A stretch of DNA of 64,000 nt from CAZHYV01 sp964537055 (GCA_964537055.1 CAZHYV010000001.1:248001-312000), one strand, 5' to 3'; shown: positions 51,966 through 61,008, counted from the first letter of the stretch. Notes: generated by a model from the letters alone, not told the origin. Program-made: numbers and translations.

Positions 51966-53240
51966 ATGCAATCTCAGGAAGTAAAAGAAGGAACACTCCC
52001 TCGAGTTTTTTGGTTTTTAGTTACCGGAATCTTTATTAACCGAGTTGCTAGCTTTTTTTATTTGCTCTCTTACTATCTTAGTCAACAACACCATTTTTCT
52101 ACACAAACTGTAGGTCTTGGGATCACGATTTATGGAGTAGGCGCTATCATGGCTGGACCCATAGGAGGTTGGTTGGCTGACCACCTTGGTCGTCGCACAA
52201 GCATGATTCTTAGTATGCTTTTAGGTGGTGCGAGTATGCTTCAGTTGAGCTTTGCGAAAGCCCACTGGCATGTATTGCTAGCAACGTTTATGCTGGGGCT
52301 ATTAGGGGACCTATTCCGTCCTGCCATGAACGCAGCCATTGCTGATCTTGTTCAACCTATCGATAGACCTAGAGCCTATGGATGGTCCTATTGGGCAAAT
52401 AATCTAGGTTTTGCTATCTCTTCCCTTCTTGGGGGGTACCTTGTGAACATAAGTTACTCTGTCCTCTTTACGGTAGATGCGGGGACATCGATTCTCTTTG
52501 CGATCCTTCTGTTTTTCTTTGTGCCCGAGACATACAAAGTAAAAAATTTCACGACGGCAGAACCTGAAACACAGCAGGAAGAGGAAACAATTCAGCTGCA
52601 AGAAGGTACAAGCAAAGGTCCTTGGAAAGATTGGGTATTTGTGATGTTTTTGGCGGCACAATTTTTGCTGGAGTTTTTATTACAACAATCGATTGCCAGC
52701 TTGGCCGTAGATATGAAAAATCATGGGTTTTCTGCACGGTATTTCGCCTATGTCAATGGAATCAATGCATGCTTTATTGCCCTCATTCAGCCTTTTTTAC
52801 GAAAGAGAGTACGTTATTTTCGTCGGTCCTTGATCTTTGTCGGGGCTTCCTTGATGTTAGGATTGGGGCTAGGATTATATAGCGTAGTGATGAAGAGTTT
52901 TTATTTAGTCATCGCTGCCACCGTGACCTGGACAACAGGAGAAATTCTTATGTTTTCCGTTGTTTCCCCGGTCATCCAAGATTTATCCCCTTCCCATTCT
53001 CGCGGACGATATCAGGGTGCGTATCAGTTTGTTGTCGCACTTGCTTCTTTAACAGCTCCTTTGTCTGGTACTTTTATCCTGAGTCACTATCAATCAAAGA
53101 ACTTATGGTTTGGCTGTATGGGGATCGGACTCGGAGCAGCCTGTCTGCATTTATTCATCGCGCCTGCCCGTAAAAAGAGATTAATCCACCTCTATGGGGA
53201 ATCTCAAGCTGGTCTTTTAGAAGATGGTATCCACTTTTAA
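51966..53240 (+). CDS. MFS multidrug-type transporter
   Basis: The 424-residue, 12-helix protein has the motif-A sequence GGWLADHLGRRTSMIL after helix 2 and FRPAMNAAIADLVQPIDRPRA later in the first half. A hydrophilic central loop (about 195-220, rich in Glu/Gln) precedes DWVFVMFLAAQFLLEFLLQQS and the second-half RGRYQGAYQF. It belongs with DHA1-type drug exporters; the substrate is unknown. Its stop codon overlaps that of the hydrolase gene on the other strand (53237-53240). Confidence 0.87.
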   Translation: MQSQEVKEGTLPRVFWFLVTGIFINRVASFFYLLSYYLSQQHHFSTQTVGLGITIYGVGAIMAGPIGGWLADHLGRRTSMILSMLLGGASMLQLSFAKAHWHVLLATFMLGLLGDLFRPAMNAAIADLVQPIDRPRAYGWSYWANNLGFAISSLLGGYLVNISYSVLFTVDAGTSILFAILLFFFVPETYKVKNFTTAEPETQQEEETIQLQEGTSKGPWKDWVFVMFLAAQFLLEFLLQQSIASLAVDMKNHGFSARYFAYVNGINACFIALIQPFLRKRVRYFRRSLIFVGASLMLGLGLGLYSVVMKSFYLVIAATVTWTTGEILMFSVVSPVIQDLSPSHSRGRYQGAYQFVVALASLTAPLSGTFILSHYQSKNLWFGCMGIGLGAACLHLFIAPARKKRLIHLYGESQAGLLEDGIHF

Positions 53241-54016
53241 GAATCTAAGGCCTGCGTCAGCCATAAGTTTACGCAAGACCATGAGCGGCTATGAATATCT
53301 AAATGCTCAAAATGACCCATCCCAGGAATCTCAACGAATTTGACTACGTCGTTTGCCTTCTGGGCTTTTTCTGCATAGCTGCGTACCATTTCAACGGGAA
53401 CCGCTTTATCGTTTGAGCCATGCACTAAAAGCTGAGGAACTTCGAGAGGGAGTAGTTCCATCGGCGATGCGACCTTATATCGAGTGGGATTCTCTTGGGG
53501 GAAGCCCATCAAGTTTGCTACTGCCCCTTGACCCAGGTTTAATTGATAGGCTTCTGCTAAATCAGTGATAGGTGCTAGGCCACATACTGCAGCAATCCGA
53601 ACATGCTCCGGTTGAGGAGTACCTTTGAGCATCTGATTTCTTTTGGCTGCCCATAGAGCAAGATGACCCCCAGCGGAGTAACCAATAACCACAACTCGAC
53701 TTAGGTCGATATCCATTCCTTTTTTGTAGAGTGCAGCTAGATGATCAATGCCATCGGAAACATCCATGAAGGTACCTGGGTAACCCGCTCCCGGAGATCC
53801 TAGCCTTCGGTATTCAAGATTCCATACCGCATACCCCCGATTCACAAGATCAGTGGCATGGGGTGCCAATTCGTCGCGTCCGTAGGGCATCCGCCAAAAT
53901 CCGCCATGAAGCAAGCAAACCACAGGAGGATGTTTTTTGTCTGGTAAGTACAGATCCCCTTGCTGTGCTTTAGCAGGACCATAAGGGATCGTAAAACATG
54001 TTCTTATTGAACTCAT
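53237..54016 (-). CDS. Alpha/beta hydrolase (esterase/formamidase-like)
   Basis: Recognisable elements are the oxyanion motif LLHGGFWRMPYG (HGGFW), the nucleophile elbow VIGYSAGGHLALW, the acid region VHGSNDKAVPVEM and a terminal His (GMGHFEHL). HGGFW is a feature of kynurenine formamidase-like hydrolases; substrate not established. The ATG overlaps the stop of the isochorismatase gene (ATGA), so translation is coupled. Confidence 0.87.
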   Translation of the reverse strand: MSSIRTCFTIPYGPAKAQQGDLYLPDKKHPPVVCLLHGGFWRMPYGRDELAPHATDLVNRGYAVWNLEYRRLGSPGAGYPGTFMDVSDGIDHLAALYKKGMDIDLSRVVVIGYSAGGHLALWAAKRNQMLKGTPQPEHVRIAAVCGLAPITDLAEAYQLNLGQGAVANLMGFPQENPTRYKVASPMELLPLEVPQLLVHGSNDKAVPVEMVRSYAEKAQKANDVVKFVEIPGMGHFEHLDIHSRSWSCVNLWLTQALDS

Positions 54017-54651
54017 AAACGTAGCTTCGCTTCAATTTCTTCGGCATTCATCACAAGGGCAAAGCCGCGCCTTAGAACAGAAAGCTCGGCCTCTTGCATC
54101 AGGGGGTCGTCTGTCGCTGTGAGATCAGAGACAACAACCGCCTGATAAGAACGTTCATAAGCTTGTCGAGCTGTCATCCCGCAACAATAATTCGTAAGCG
54201 TTCCCGTGATGATGACCGTATCTCGCCTCAGGTTCCGTAAAATTGTGTCAAGCGGCGTGTCATAAAACGCCCCATAGGAAGGTTTTCGAATCACAACTTC
54301 GTCAGCGCGAGGGGCAAGTTCTGGCCAGACCTCTCCTTGCCTACTGGAATCATCAGGGCGTGCATGGGGCATGTATTTGAGCGTGCGCGGGCGGTCAAGA
54401 CCTAGGTGCGTTTTATCAAAAATCGTGTAAATAATGGGGATTTTATGATCTCGACATGTAGCAATCAACCGAGAGAGCCTGTCTACCATGCGTGTGGCTG
54501 CGGGTACCCATAAGGGCCCTGGTGTCAAAAACTCCGCCTGCATATCAATGACAAGGAGTGCACTGGTTGCAGCTGTTATTTTGAAATCTGCATAGCCATC
54601 TCGTTGTTCTTGTCGCGCAGTATTTAGCATTTTCTCTTCTGTCCATTGCAT
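54013..54651 (-). CDS. Isochorismatase-family cysteine hydrolase
   Basis: The catalytic triad is visible: Asp in LLVIDMQAEFL, Lys in VIRKPSYGAFYDT, Cys in TLTNYCCGMTARQAYE. Members hydrolyse isochorismate, nicotinamide, N-carbamoylsarcosine, biuret and related amides; the substrate here is open. I use ATG 54651, six bases after AGGAG; an ATG at 54657 is only next to that site. A decayed second copy lies at 49791-49870. Coupled to the alpha/beta hydrolase gene. Confidence 0.9.
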   Translation of the reverse strand: MQWTEEKMLNTARQEQRDGYADFKITAATSALLVIDMQAEFLTPGPLWVPAATRMVDRLSRLIATCRDHKIPIIYTIFDKTHLGLDRPRTLKYMPHARPDDSSRQGEVWPELAPRADEVVIRKPSYGAFYDTPLDTILRNLRRDTVIITGTLTNYCCGMTARQAYERSYQAVVVSDLTATDDPLMQEAELSVLRRGFALVMNAEEIEAKLRL

Positions 54652-54666
54652 ATGCATCTCCTCTTC

Positions 54667-55074
54667 CTATTCAATAGGAACACATTCGATAAGGATCTCG
54701 TCTTCTAGCCATACTTCCAAGACCCCTTGCCAATCCCGCCAAGAATACACCAGGCCTTGTTGTTTGCAGATCAATTCAAGATCTCTCCGCTTCTTTGGAA
54801 TTGAAATATTGAAATGACTTCCTGCCCCCCTGACCTCACCAACCAGAGAAGAGAATTCTAGAACGCCGTCCCGAGAGGCGATGGTAACCGTTCGAGGGTA
54901 GAATTCGACAATTTCAGTTTCCCAATCTTCGTCGTTTAAAAAACAAGCCCAGGCTCCTTCTATCGGATGGAAAGGCCGTGCTACCCCGCTTGTGAGGGCA
55001 GCCAAGTGGGAAGCTGCACGTTCTGGGTCGCGCGCATAAATCGAACCATGCAGAATTCTGGACCGAGATTTCAT
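54667..55074 (-). CDS. VOC-like (glyoxalase/dioxygenase superfamily) protein
   Basis: The 135-residue product has the compact alpha/beta layout of one VOC unit: ILHGSIYARDPERAASHLAAL, then WACFLNDEDWETEIVEFYP, FNISIPKKRRDLELICKQQG, and LEVWLEDEILIECVPIE. It has no signal peptide. VOC proteins catalyse metal-dependent isomerisation, ring cleavage or antibiotic binding; the metal ligands cannot be assigned confidently here. It sits 15 bases upstream of the isochorismatase gene on the same strand. Confidence 0.6.
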   Translation of the reverse strand: MKSRSRILHGSIYARDPERAASHLAALTSGVARPFHPIEGAWACFLNDEDWETEIVEFYPRTVTIASRDGVLEFSSLVGEVRGAGSHFNISIPKKRRDLELICKQQGLVYSWRDWQGVLEVWLEDEILIECVPIE

Positions 55075-55118
55075 GAGGGATTTTTACCATAGGGTAGAGG
55101 TTTTTAGGTACCTATTTT

Positions 55119-55499
55119 TTAGCTAATAGTCTCTTGAGATACCCTTTGCCATACAATTTTATAAAATCCTTCTGAGGAAGGAACTGTTTGTAGCGTAAGT
55201 TGGTTCTCTGCTAACGTTGGAATCCGTCGCTCTTGATTTCCGATACGATCCAGATTTGGAGAAAATTCAATATGGTGCAAAATTTCACCATCCTCGACGG
55301 TAAAGTGTCCTGAATACAAAATCAAATCGGTCATACCTTCAGGTTGAGGTTTCTTAGAAATGAGGACTGCCATGGAGCCATCTTCAGCATAGATGAGCTG
55401 CCCTGCCACCCAAGAAGCTGTCGGCATGATCGTTCCATTGTGATGAAATGTATGGCTACAAAGTTTCCAACGACCTATGAGCTTCGAGCGACTGATCAT
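55119..55499 (-). CDS. Lipocalin-like domain protein (Lipocalin_5 type)
   Basis: KLIGRWKLCSHTFHHNGTIM, QLIYAEDGSMAVLIS, YSGHFTVEDGEILHHIEFS and QLTLQTVPSSEG reproduce the order of the small lipocalin-like family in which LIG-W starts a barrel and DG-M-V and HHIE mark inner strands. It would bind a small hydrophobic ligand in the cytosol. It is the first of four genes on the minus strand (55499 to 53237) that end with the alpha/beta hydrolase. Confidence 0.7.
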   Translation of the reverse strand: MISRSKLIGRWKLCSHTFHHNGTIMPTASWVAGQLIYAEDGSMAVLISKKPQPEGMTDLILYSGHFTVEDGEILHHIEFSPNLDRIGNQERRIPTLAENQLTLQTVPSSEGFYKIVWQRVSQETIS

Positions 55500-55878
55500 G
55501 CTTCTATCCTTGATTTGATGAGTATACGTCTTGAGGATGAGTGTTACAAATTTGATTCATCCATAAACATCTCATGCGAAAAGAGAAAGCAATGATTTCT
55601 AGTCTCAGAATCCAAATGGTTTGGATCGTGCTCACTGATATTGAAATCATCGACAAACTGCGTTCCAGGTGGGTGCTGTGATTCGAGCGTCCCCTATCAC
55701 CCAAGATCAAGCGGTCACACTCTTTGCGGGATTTGAATCTTTGCTTGGAAAGTTTGATCCACACCTCGAAAAGCCTTTGTAGCCTGCCTCAGACTGGAAG
55801 TAACGTACGTCGCAAGCTGACATCTGCGTGCATAAACGTAAGGATGAACTTACCTTGAAAGGACAAGGAGGAACAACC
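55500..55878. other. Gene-poor stretch with a possible coding remnant
   Basis: No complete gene is visible. On the plus strand, about 55656-55782 reads QTAFQVGAVIRASPITQDQA followed by VTLFAGFESLLGKFDPHLEK and PL before a stop. It is amphipathic and protein-like but has no start and is preceded by stops. I do not recognise it; it may be the 3' end of a decayed gene. The rest shows nothing, apart from the leader of the gene at 55879. Confidence 0.35.
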
Positions 55879-56493
55879 ATGCCTGAAAAAGATAAAAATG
55901 ATTCTCGGAAACTCTCCACTTTGAAGAGACCTCATTCTCCTTCGAGGAAGCCTGATACCTCCCTAGAAGCAGGTTCTTTTCAAAGAGATTCAACCGAACA
56001 GACCAGGAGTCAACCTCTTCAGAACAGAGACCAGGATATATCTGAAGAAGAACCGGGTGTTTTTATGGCTCGACCTACCTTTATTTCTATGGCGGCTCCA
56101 GAAGAACCTATCGCAAATTCCTGGTCGGATCCTGCATCGGATCCAGAATTAAGAGCGATGCGTTCGTCTCAGGAAGAACCTCCTCATGCGGTCTCCCTCA
56201 CCGCAATTGCGGCAGAATCAATGCTGATGGGGATTAGCCCAACTGCGACTGAAGTCCCTGAGCTTCCAGGAGAAGACCACAAGATGCAGGCCGGAGATCC
56301 AGATGTAGACCCTCTTAATAACGAGTATACAGGGGATGAGCTTCCTGGGCGCAGTATGCCCACGCCCGATCAAAATAATGTAGATGAGATCGGCCGTGTT
56401 TATGGCATCACAGATTTAGATAATGGGGAGCTTATCTCCCCAGAAGATCTATGGGAGAAGCGTGATGCAAAGCGCTGGGAGGCAGAGTCGTAA
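55879..56493 (+). CDS. DUF6335-like acidic protein
   Basis: The 204-residue product starts at ATG 55879 (AAGGAGG eight bases upstream) with a hydrophilic, Ser/Arg/Glu-rich region. The C-terminal 70 residues include GDPDVDPLNNEYTGDELPG, PTPDQNNVDEIGRVYGI, ELISPEDLWEKRDAKRWE, which I recall as the DUF6335 signature (TPDQ-VDE-G and a KRD-RWE end). There is no signal peptide. Homologues are widespread in cyanobacteria and myxobacteria; function unknown. Confidence 0.65.
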   Translation: MPEKDKNDSRKLSTLKRPHSPSRKPDTSLEAGSFQRDSTEQTRSQPLQNRDQDISEEEPGVFMARPTFISMAAPEEPIANSWSDPASDPELRAMRSSQEEPPHAVSLTAIAAESMLMGISPTATEVPELPGEDHKMQAGDPDVDPLNNEYTGDELPGRSMPTPDQNNVDEIGRVYGITDLDNGELISPEDLWEKRDAKRWEAES

Positions 56494-56500
56494 AAACTTT

Positions 56501-56944
56501 CTAGAAGCGGGCAGCAGGATTTGCAGGAGCTTGTACAGGATTTTCTTTGGTTCCTAGTGGTGCGTTTGGATTCGTTTTTGTCGTGGGTAGACCATTGGAA
56601 GGCTTCGCTCTGCTTGATTGGCCCTGGGTCGGTTCCTTGGCCGAGGCAGCAGCGGCAGCATCCTGTGCAGTTTTGAGGGCATCTTTGCTTGCTGCCAGTT
56701 CTTGGTTACAAGTCATAAGATCCTGTTTAGATTTATTTAGATCTTGCGTCAGTGTAGTTATTTGCGCATTCAGGGTTCCGATTTGTTTGTTTAACTCAGC
56801 CACCTGGTTTGTAAAAACCTGAATTTGTTCATTATTTGCAGCGGGAGGGGCTGAAGAATTTGTGTTAGGACAACCCGTAAGTGATAAGGTTGCCAAAAGT
56901 GCTGCAGGTAGGGTGAGTTTCATAAGATGTGCAATGGTCTTCAT
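56501..56944 (-). CDS. Coiled-coil lipoprotein
   Basis: The ATG at 56944 follows AAGGAG by seven bases. The lipoprotein signal peptide is MKLTLPAALLATLSLTGC (lipidated Cys 25). The mature part has a heptad-like coiled coil (QVAELNKQIGTLNAQITTL, TQDLNKSKQDLMTCNQELA), an Ala-rich helix and a Pro/Asn-rich disordered tail. The layout resembles murein-associated or spacer lipoproteins, but there is no terminal Lys for linkage. Function unknown. Confidence 0.72.
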   Translation of the reverse strand: MKTIAHLMKLTLPAALLATLSLTGCPNTNSSAPPAANNEQIQVFTNQVAELNKQIGTLNAQITTLTQDLNKSKQDLMTCNQELAASKDALKTAQDAAAAASAKEPTQGQSSRAKPSNGLPTTKTNPNAPLGTKENPVQAPANPAARF

Positions 56945-57105
56945 GCGGGTTCTCCTTGTTGTAAACAATGTAAAGAAATAATAAGGTTCTTTTTATGCTC
57001 GAGCAACCTAAAAGAGAGCCATCAAACGGTCGGCCCATCATTTGTTCCTCCTCGGCTCGAGAATAGGGAGGGGTATCTATCTAAAGAACGAAAGGAAACA
57101 CTTTT

Positions 57106-57597
57106 ATGAAAAACGCTTACACTTTTCGGATCAACCCGAAGCTTGATCTTGTTTTAGAACGAACTGTGGACGTTCCGCGGGAGCTTGTCTTTGCAGCATG
57201 GACAAAGCCAGAGCAAATCAAACAGTGGTTTTCTCCTCTACCATGGACCACGGTCGACTGTGAGATAGATGTTCGTCCTGGAGGCATCTTTCGTACTGTG
57301 ATGCGTTCCCCTGAAGGACAGGATTTTCCAGGGAGTGGTTGTTTTTTAGAGGTAGTGGAGAATGAAAAACTGGTTTGGACAGATGCCCTTACCGCAGGGT
57401 ATCGGCCCTCGGCTCAGTCTTTTTTTACAGCGGCTATTCTGCTTGAGGCTCATGGCGCAGAAACGAAATACACCGCGATTGCCATGCATAAAGATGAAGA
57501 AACCTGTAAGAGGCATAAAGAGATGGGCTTTCAAAAGGGTTGGTCTCAATGCCTCAATCAGCTCGTTGCCATGGTAAAGAAAATCAAAGCTACCTAG
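57106..57597 (+). CDS. SRPBCC / AHSA1-domain protein
   Basis: The 163-residue protein is a single START-like AHSA1 domain: DLVLERTVDVPRELVFAAWT, KPEQIKQWFSP, CEIDVRPGGIFRTVM, FLEVVENEKLVWTDAL, and the terminal helix GWSQCLNQLVAMV. Such proteins bind hydrophobic ligands in a deep pocket. The cytosolic product has no partner evident; the downstream gene encodes a secreted protein. AAGGAA stands upstream of the ATG. Confidence 0.87.
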   Translation: MKNAYTFRINPKLDLVLERTVDVPRELVFAAWTKPEQIKQWFSPLPWTTVDCEIDVRPGGIFRTVMRSPEGQDFPGSGCFLEVVENEKLVWTDALTAGYRPSAQSFFTAAILLEAHGAETKYTAIAMHKDEETCKRHKEMGFQKGWSQCLNQLVAMVKKIKAT

Positions 57598-57754
57598 GAA
57601 GGTTAATACGGAATTTTCTTGATGTAACTACGGAAAATCGTTACATCTTCTACTTTCAGAGTGGCAAGCGGATGGTTTCTTGGGGACTCATTGCGTCTTT
57701 GCTGCTTGAGAAAGAATTTACATAACGAGGCATTTACACGACAAGGATAAAGAG

Positions 57755-58405
57755 ATGACATGTACCTTGAAACATACAAAACGGGTTCTTTGGCTTTTTG
57801 CAGTCCTCATCCTGGTAACTTCTTACACTGCGGAAGCAGGAATGGGCGACTTAGCATCGAAGGTTCAAGATGAACTTTACGGACCAACATCGCTTTGCAC
57901 TTGTGAAGGCGATGAACATACGGCAAAGCCAGCAATGTTTATGGAAAATTCCCTGGATGGCGTTCCCTTCCAGAGGATTGGGTTTGAGGGAGAGGAGGTT
58001 TGGAAGGTTCCCTTGCGTCTCAATCAAATCGACTTTCGTAAGGTCTATGTCGTCGCAGTTACGGGAACCTTCCCAAATCCCTGTGGCCATGCCATTTTAA
58101 ACATTGGTGGTCCTTCAGGTTGGTACATTCATATTGCTGGAGTGTATAGAAAACCTCTTGTGATGAACGAGCAGGGATATCGGCGCTACTTAGCAGAGGC
58201 AGGAAAGTCAGAAATCAGAAGGTGGACAGTCTATCTGCAAAATCCAAATGCAGCAAGAGCTGCACTAAATAACCTTTTATATAAAAAATGGCTCTGGGGA
58301 GTTTTACCTCACAATTGTGTAAGTTTTATCGAGCAGATCGTAAGAGCAGGAGGTTCAAAAGCAGGTATGTATTCAAACTGCCCCTCCCGCGAAAATTTTA
58401 CCTAA
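57755..58405 (+). CDS. Secreted cysteine-peptidase-like protein (NlpC/P60- or LRAT-like motifs)
   Basis: A signal peptide (VLWLFAVLILVTSYTAEA) is followed by a domain with PCGHAILNIGG, GWYIHIAGVYRKP and LPHNCVSFIEQIVRAGG. The His-containing first block and the Asn-Cys block near the C-terminus are in the order seen in permuted papain-like folds (NC-F-E motif). It may therefore hydrolyse an amide in the periplasm or outside; this is inference from motifs only. Four other cysteines occur. AAGGA precedes the ATG. Confidence 0.55.
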   Translation: MTCTLKHTKRVLWLFAVLILVTSYTAEAGMGDLASKVQDELYGPTSLCTCEGDEHTAKPAMFMENSLDGVPFQRIGFEGEEVWKVPLRLNQIDFRKVYVVAVTGTFPNPCGHAILNIGGPSGWYIHIAGVYRKPLVMNEQGYRRYLAEAGKSEIRRWTVYLQNPNAARAALNNLLYKKWLWGVLPHNCVSFIEQIVRAGGSKAGMYSNCPSRENFT

Positions 58406-58412
58406 GAAATTT

Positions 58413-59312
58413 TTATGCTGCTTTAGGTTTTCCACAGACGATAGGAGCGGCTTCATGAGGAACCCCAAAGGAAGAAGTAGACTCAAGGTTCCCTGGGTCT
58501 AAGTGTGTAAACTCCGACGGAACATACTTCACCTCGGCAAAATTTTTCGTTACCAGCTCATCCGCAAGAGTAAGATTCTTTCCCTCTCGATCCCGTTTTT
58601 CTCTCCAAATCTCGTTTTGACGATAGTAGGTTTGGCCCATCTTAAGAAACTGATGATGCTTTTCATAAACGTGATAGAAGTAGGGCAGCTTCTGATTGAT
58701 CCGTATCTCACCCTCAATCAAACGATCGGTAAGCCAGAGCCGTAACTGAAATTGGTAGGGGGTGTGGTTCGCAAATTGGTAATCCCGGTAGTTGTAAAAC
58801 ACGGTGGCACCACTGCCAAAAGGAAGCACGCGGCCTTCGTCAGGGAAAGGATCAAATCCATGGTGATAACGCTCGGTCACCGTAAGCGGGCTATGGATCA
58901 CCAACCAGTGGATCAGGTTTGCAATTTGGCAGATTCCTCCACCAATTCCAGTACGAGCCTCTCCTCGGGAAAGCTCCATCCCAGGAAGATACCCTTTGCG
59001 CTTCGTGGGAAGACCGACCAGGCGGTAGAACGAGAAGGTTTCTCCGGGGTGAATCAGGAGCCCATCAAGATGCTGGATCGCAAGAGAGAGGTTCTTCACT
59101 TTGTTGTACTGAAGCTGCATGTCTGCTTCGCCCAGCTTTCGAATCAGCACAGACTGGTGCTTTTTCACGCGGAAAGGCAACTTTTCTTGAGAGAATCTTT
59201 GACAGTAGGATTTTTTATCGAAGTACCAGGACACATACCTTTTTATCCTTTTTGCCCAGACAGAGATAAAATAGAAGATTGAATGTTTTTGGCATAAAAG
59301 CTTTTTCTGCAC
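58413..59312 (-). CDS. VanW family protein
   Basis: The conserved core LSLAIQHLDGLLIHPGETFS, KRKGYLPGMELSRGEARTG and GGGICQIANLIHWLVIHSPL is diagnostic for VanW, named from VanB vancomycin-resistance clusters but common in bacteria without resistance. No vanHBX genes accompany it, so resistance is not implied. The start is GTG 59312, six bases after GGAGG. It is convergent with the cysteine-peptidase-like gene (stops seven bases apart). Confidence 0.9.
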   Translation of the reverse strand: MQKKLLCQKHSIFYFISVWAKRIKRYVSWYFDKKSYCQRFSQEKLPFRVKKHQSVLIRKLGEADMQLQYNKVKNLSLAIQHLDGLLIHPGETFSFYRLVGLPTKRKGYLPGMELSRGEARTGIGGGICQIANLIHWLVIHSPLTVTERYHHGFDPFPDEGRVLPFGSGATVFYNYRDYQFANHTPYQFQLRLWLTDRLIEGEIRINQKLPYFYHVYEKHHQFLKMGQTYYRQNEIWREKRDREGKNLTLADELVTKNFAEVKYVPSEFTHLDPGNLESTSSFGVPHEAAPIVCGKPKAA

Positions 59313-59426
59313 GACATTTACCTCCGCATAGATTCCTCAATTTTGGGTGCTATAAGGATGGGCGCTACGTACGAGATCGTGGGCACCGCTTTTGTTGAAA
59401 GCACAGGTGCTACCCTCTGCAGAGGA

Positions 59427-60131
59427 TTACCTGCCCGAAACAGCTCGATCCAGCTCTGCGATCTGCACGCCGGTTGCGCCCGTGCTCATCCGATTACGAA
59501 ACCTTGCGACACTATCCCTGGTATTTTGAATCCAGCTTTGTCGTAAGGCTGCGTTCTTCTCAACCAAGGCTGCCGCGTTTGCTTTGGCTGTGTAGATTAG
59601 CAAGACTTCCTTAGCAAAAGGGAGTTCTTCCAAGGTAAGTGTACCATCCACCCGCTCGACAATCCCCGGCAAAGGAGCAGAAATGGACAGCCAGGAAGCC
59701 ATGTAAGTTTTTCCGTAAGCCTTCATCCCCATAAGCTGAGAGTAGGTAATATCAGAAGTGAGTCCCCGCGTTGTGAAATTCATTAAGGTGGGGTTCGAAC
59801 GAGAATCTGAGAAAAGAGGGACATAATCTACGGATTTGAGCTGATTTTGGTACTCGGTTTGTCCTTTCACGTCCCAAAATACAGCAGCGCAAGAGCGGGC
59901 AGAGAGAGGATTTGCGGCTCGAGGTGTTTTTTCTTGCACCAGTGCGTAAAAAGTAATTTGACCCCAATTATAAGCAGGATCCTTAGCATCAAAAAGAAGG
60001 AGTTCTCCTTGTTTCAGAAGATGTCGTTGTTCTTTTGTAAGCTGGTTCCAGTTAGGACCTGCTTCCGCAGAGGAGAGAAAAAGACCGAAGAACAAACTAA
60101 TTATAGTGCAAAGAATCAATGATTTTTTCAT
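59427..60131 (-). CDS. Secreted protein of unknown function
   Basis: A signal peptide (LILCTIISLFFGLFLSSAEA) precedes NWNQLTKEQRHLLKQGELLL, TFYALVQEKTPRAANPL and a region GIVERVDGTLTLEELPFAKE. The layout, with a two-strand then long-helix end (ALRQSWIQNTRDSVARFRNR), recalls START-like (SRPBCC) secreted domains, but I cannot confirm it. One cysteine only. Upstream of VanW on the same strand, with about 115 bases between. Confidence 0.65.
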   Translation of the reverse strand: MKKSLILCTIISLFFGLFLSSAEAGPNWNQLTKEQRHLLKQGELLLFDAKDPAYNWGQITFYALVQEKTPRAANPLSARSCAAVFWDVKGQTEYQNQLKSVDYVPLFSDSRSNPTLMNFTTRGLTSDITYSQLMGMKAYGKTYMASWLSISAPLPGIVERVDGTLTLEELPFAKEVLLIYTAKANAAALVEKNAALRQSWIQNTRDSVARFRNRMSTGATGVQIAELDRAVSGR

Positions 60132-60543
60132 GAGCCACCTTTCAGAAAGCAGTTATCTTGGAAAGCCACTTTGTTTATGCTGCCCTACCTACATCCAAAG
60201 TAATGGGTAGGTAGAGCTATGTCAATTCAATACCTGTAGGGGAAAAGAATAGCCGATAGGAAATGCTTCTTCGAGCAAGTAAAACGCCTAACTTCTTTAA
60301 ATGATTCTTCGATTCTTTAAAAACAAAATAAGGTAGCGTGACAATGCTGTTAAAAAAGATTCCCAAAAGAACCGGTGCATTCTGGCTTGCTTTCTTAAGG
60401 AGTTTCAATTAGATACATCTTGTTAACGCAAATATAGTAACAAAAGCGGACATGTCATCTAAAGAAAGCAGCTTGACTACATAAGAGACCTGGGTATGCT
60501 TAATAAGCGTTACATTGAATTGAGAAACTAAAGGAGTTTTTTC
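60132..60543. other. Intergenic stretch without a convincing gene
   Basis: The region separates divergent genes. An open frame of 63 codons on the minus strand (60217-60408, MKLLKKASQNAPVLLGIFFN) has no ribosome-binding site and no similarity I can name. A hydrophobic run gives it a membrane-protein look, but I do not call it. Promoters for both flanking genes should lie here; none is clear. Confidence 0.4.
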
Positions 60544-60909
60544 ATGAAGAAATTTATTTTGAAGATGATGTGTGCTGGACTTGGGATGTTTGGTCTTTTA
60601 GGAACCTCGGGATGCTTGCTTCGGTCGACAGTTGATAAAGGTGCGAATGAAATCATTGCACGTGCACAACTGCAGTCAGAAGGAGCAGCTAGGCAGCTTA
60701 CCTATAATCCAACGCAGCTTAAACTATCAGCGATCGCGATTATCGGTGCACAGCAGGTGAAAAATGCTTGCTCTAGCTGGTGGATTCGAGAGAACTGCCG
60801 TCCTGTATTAAACGCGATGTGGCCTGTCTTTGTTGAGGCTGGTTTTACTTCTCCTGGCGAAGACATCAGGACCCTTGCTGATTCATACACAAGCCGATTG
60901 AGCCGATAA
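60544..60909 (+). CDS. Small lipoprotein
   Basis: The signal peptide MKKFILKMMCAGLGMFGLLG ends in TSGC (lipidated Cys 24). The mature 98 residues begin with a helix (STVDKGANEIIARAQLQSEG) and carry two cysteines in NACSSWWIRENCRP, likely a disulfide. AAAGGAG stands before the ATG. Family unknown. Confidence 0.7.
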   Translation: MKKFILKMMCAGLGMFGLLGTSGCLLRSTVDKGANEIIARAQLQSEGAARQLTYNPTQLKLSAIAIIGAQQVKNACSSWWIRENCRPVLNAMWPVFVEAGFTSPGEDIRTLADSYTSRLSR

Positions 60910-61008
60910 GACGCAGAAGTTGAGGACACCGCTCTTATTTGTCCCTAACATGCCTCCTGCTAACTACTCCATTATTTGACCCCTCTTCTTACGATTCTCA
61001 CCCCTGGT

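Noticed and set aside
55096..55117. AGGTACCT flanked by T runs as terminator for the VOC/lipocalin-like genes
   Set aside because: An 8-bp palindrome without a loop cannot form a terminator hairpin.
58413..59312. VanW as evidence of vancomycin resistance
   Set aside because: No D-Ala-D-Lac ligase or VanH/VanX gene accompanies it; VanW-family proteins are widespread in sensitive bacteria.
60217..60408. 63-codon hydrophobic reading frame on the minus strand
   Set aside because: No ribosome-binding site and no recognisable family; kept only as a remark on the intergenic stretch.
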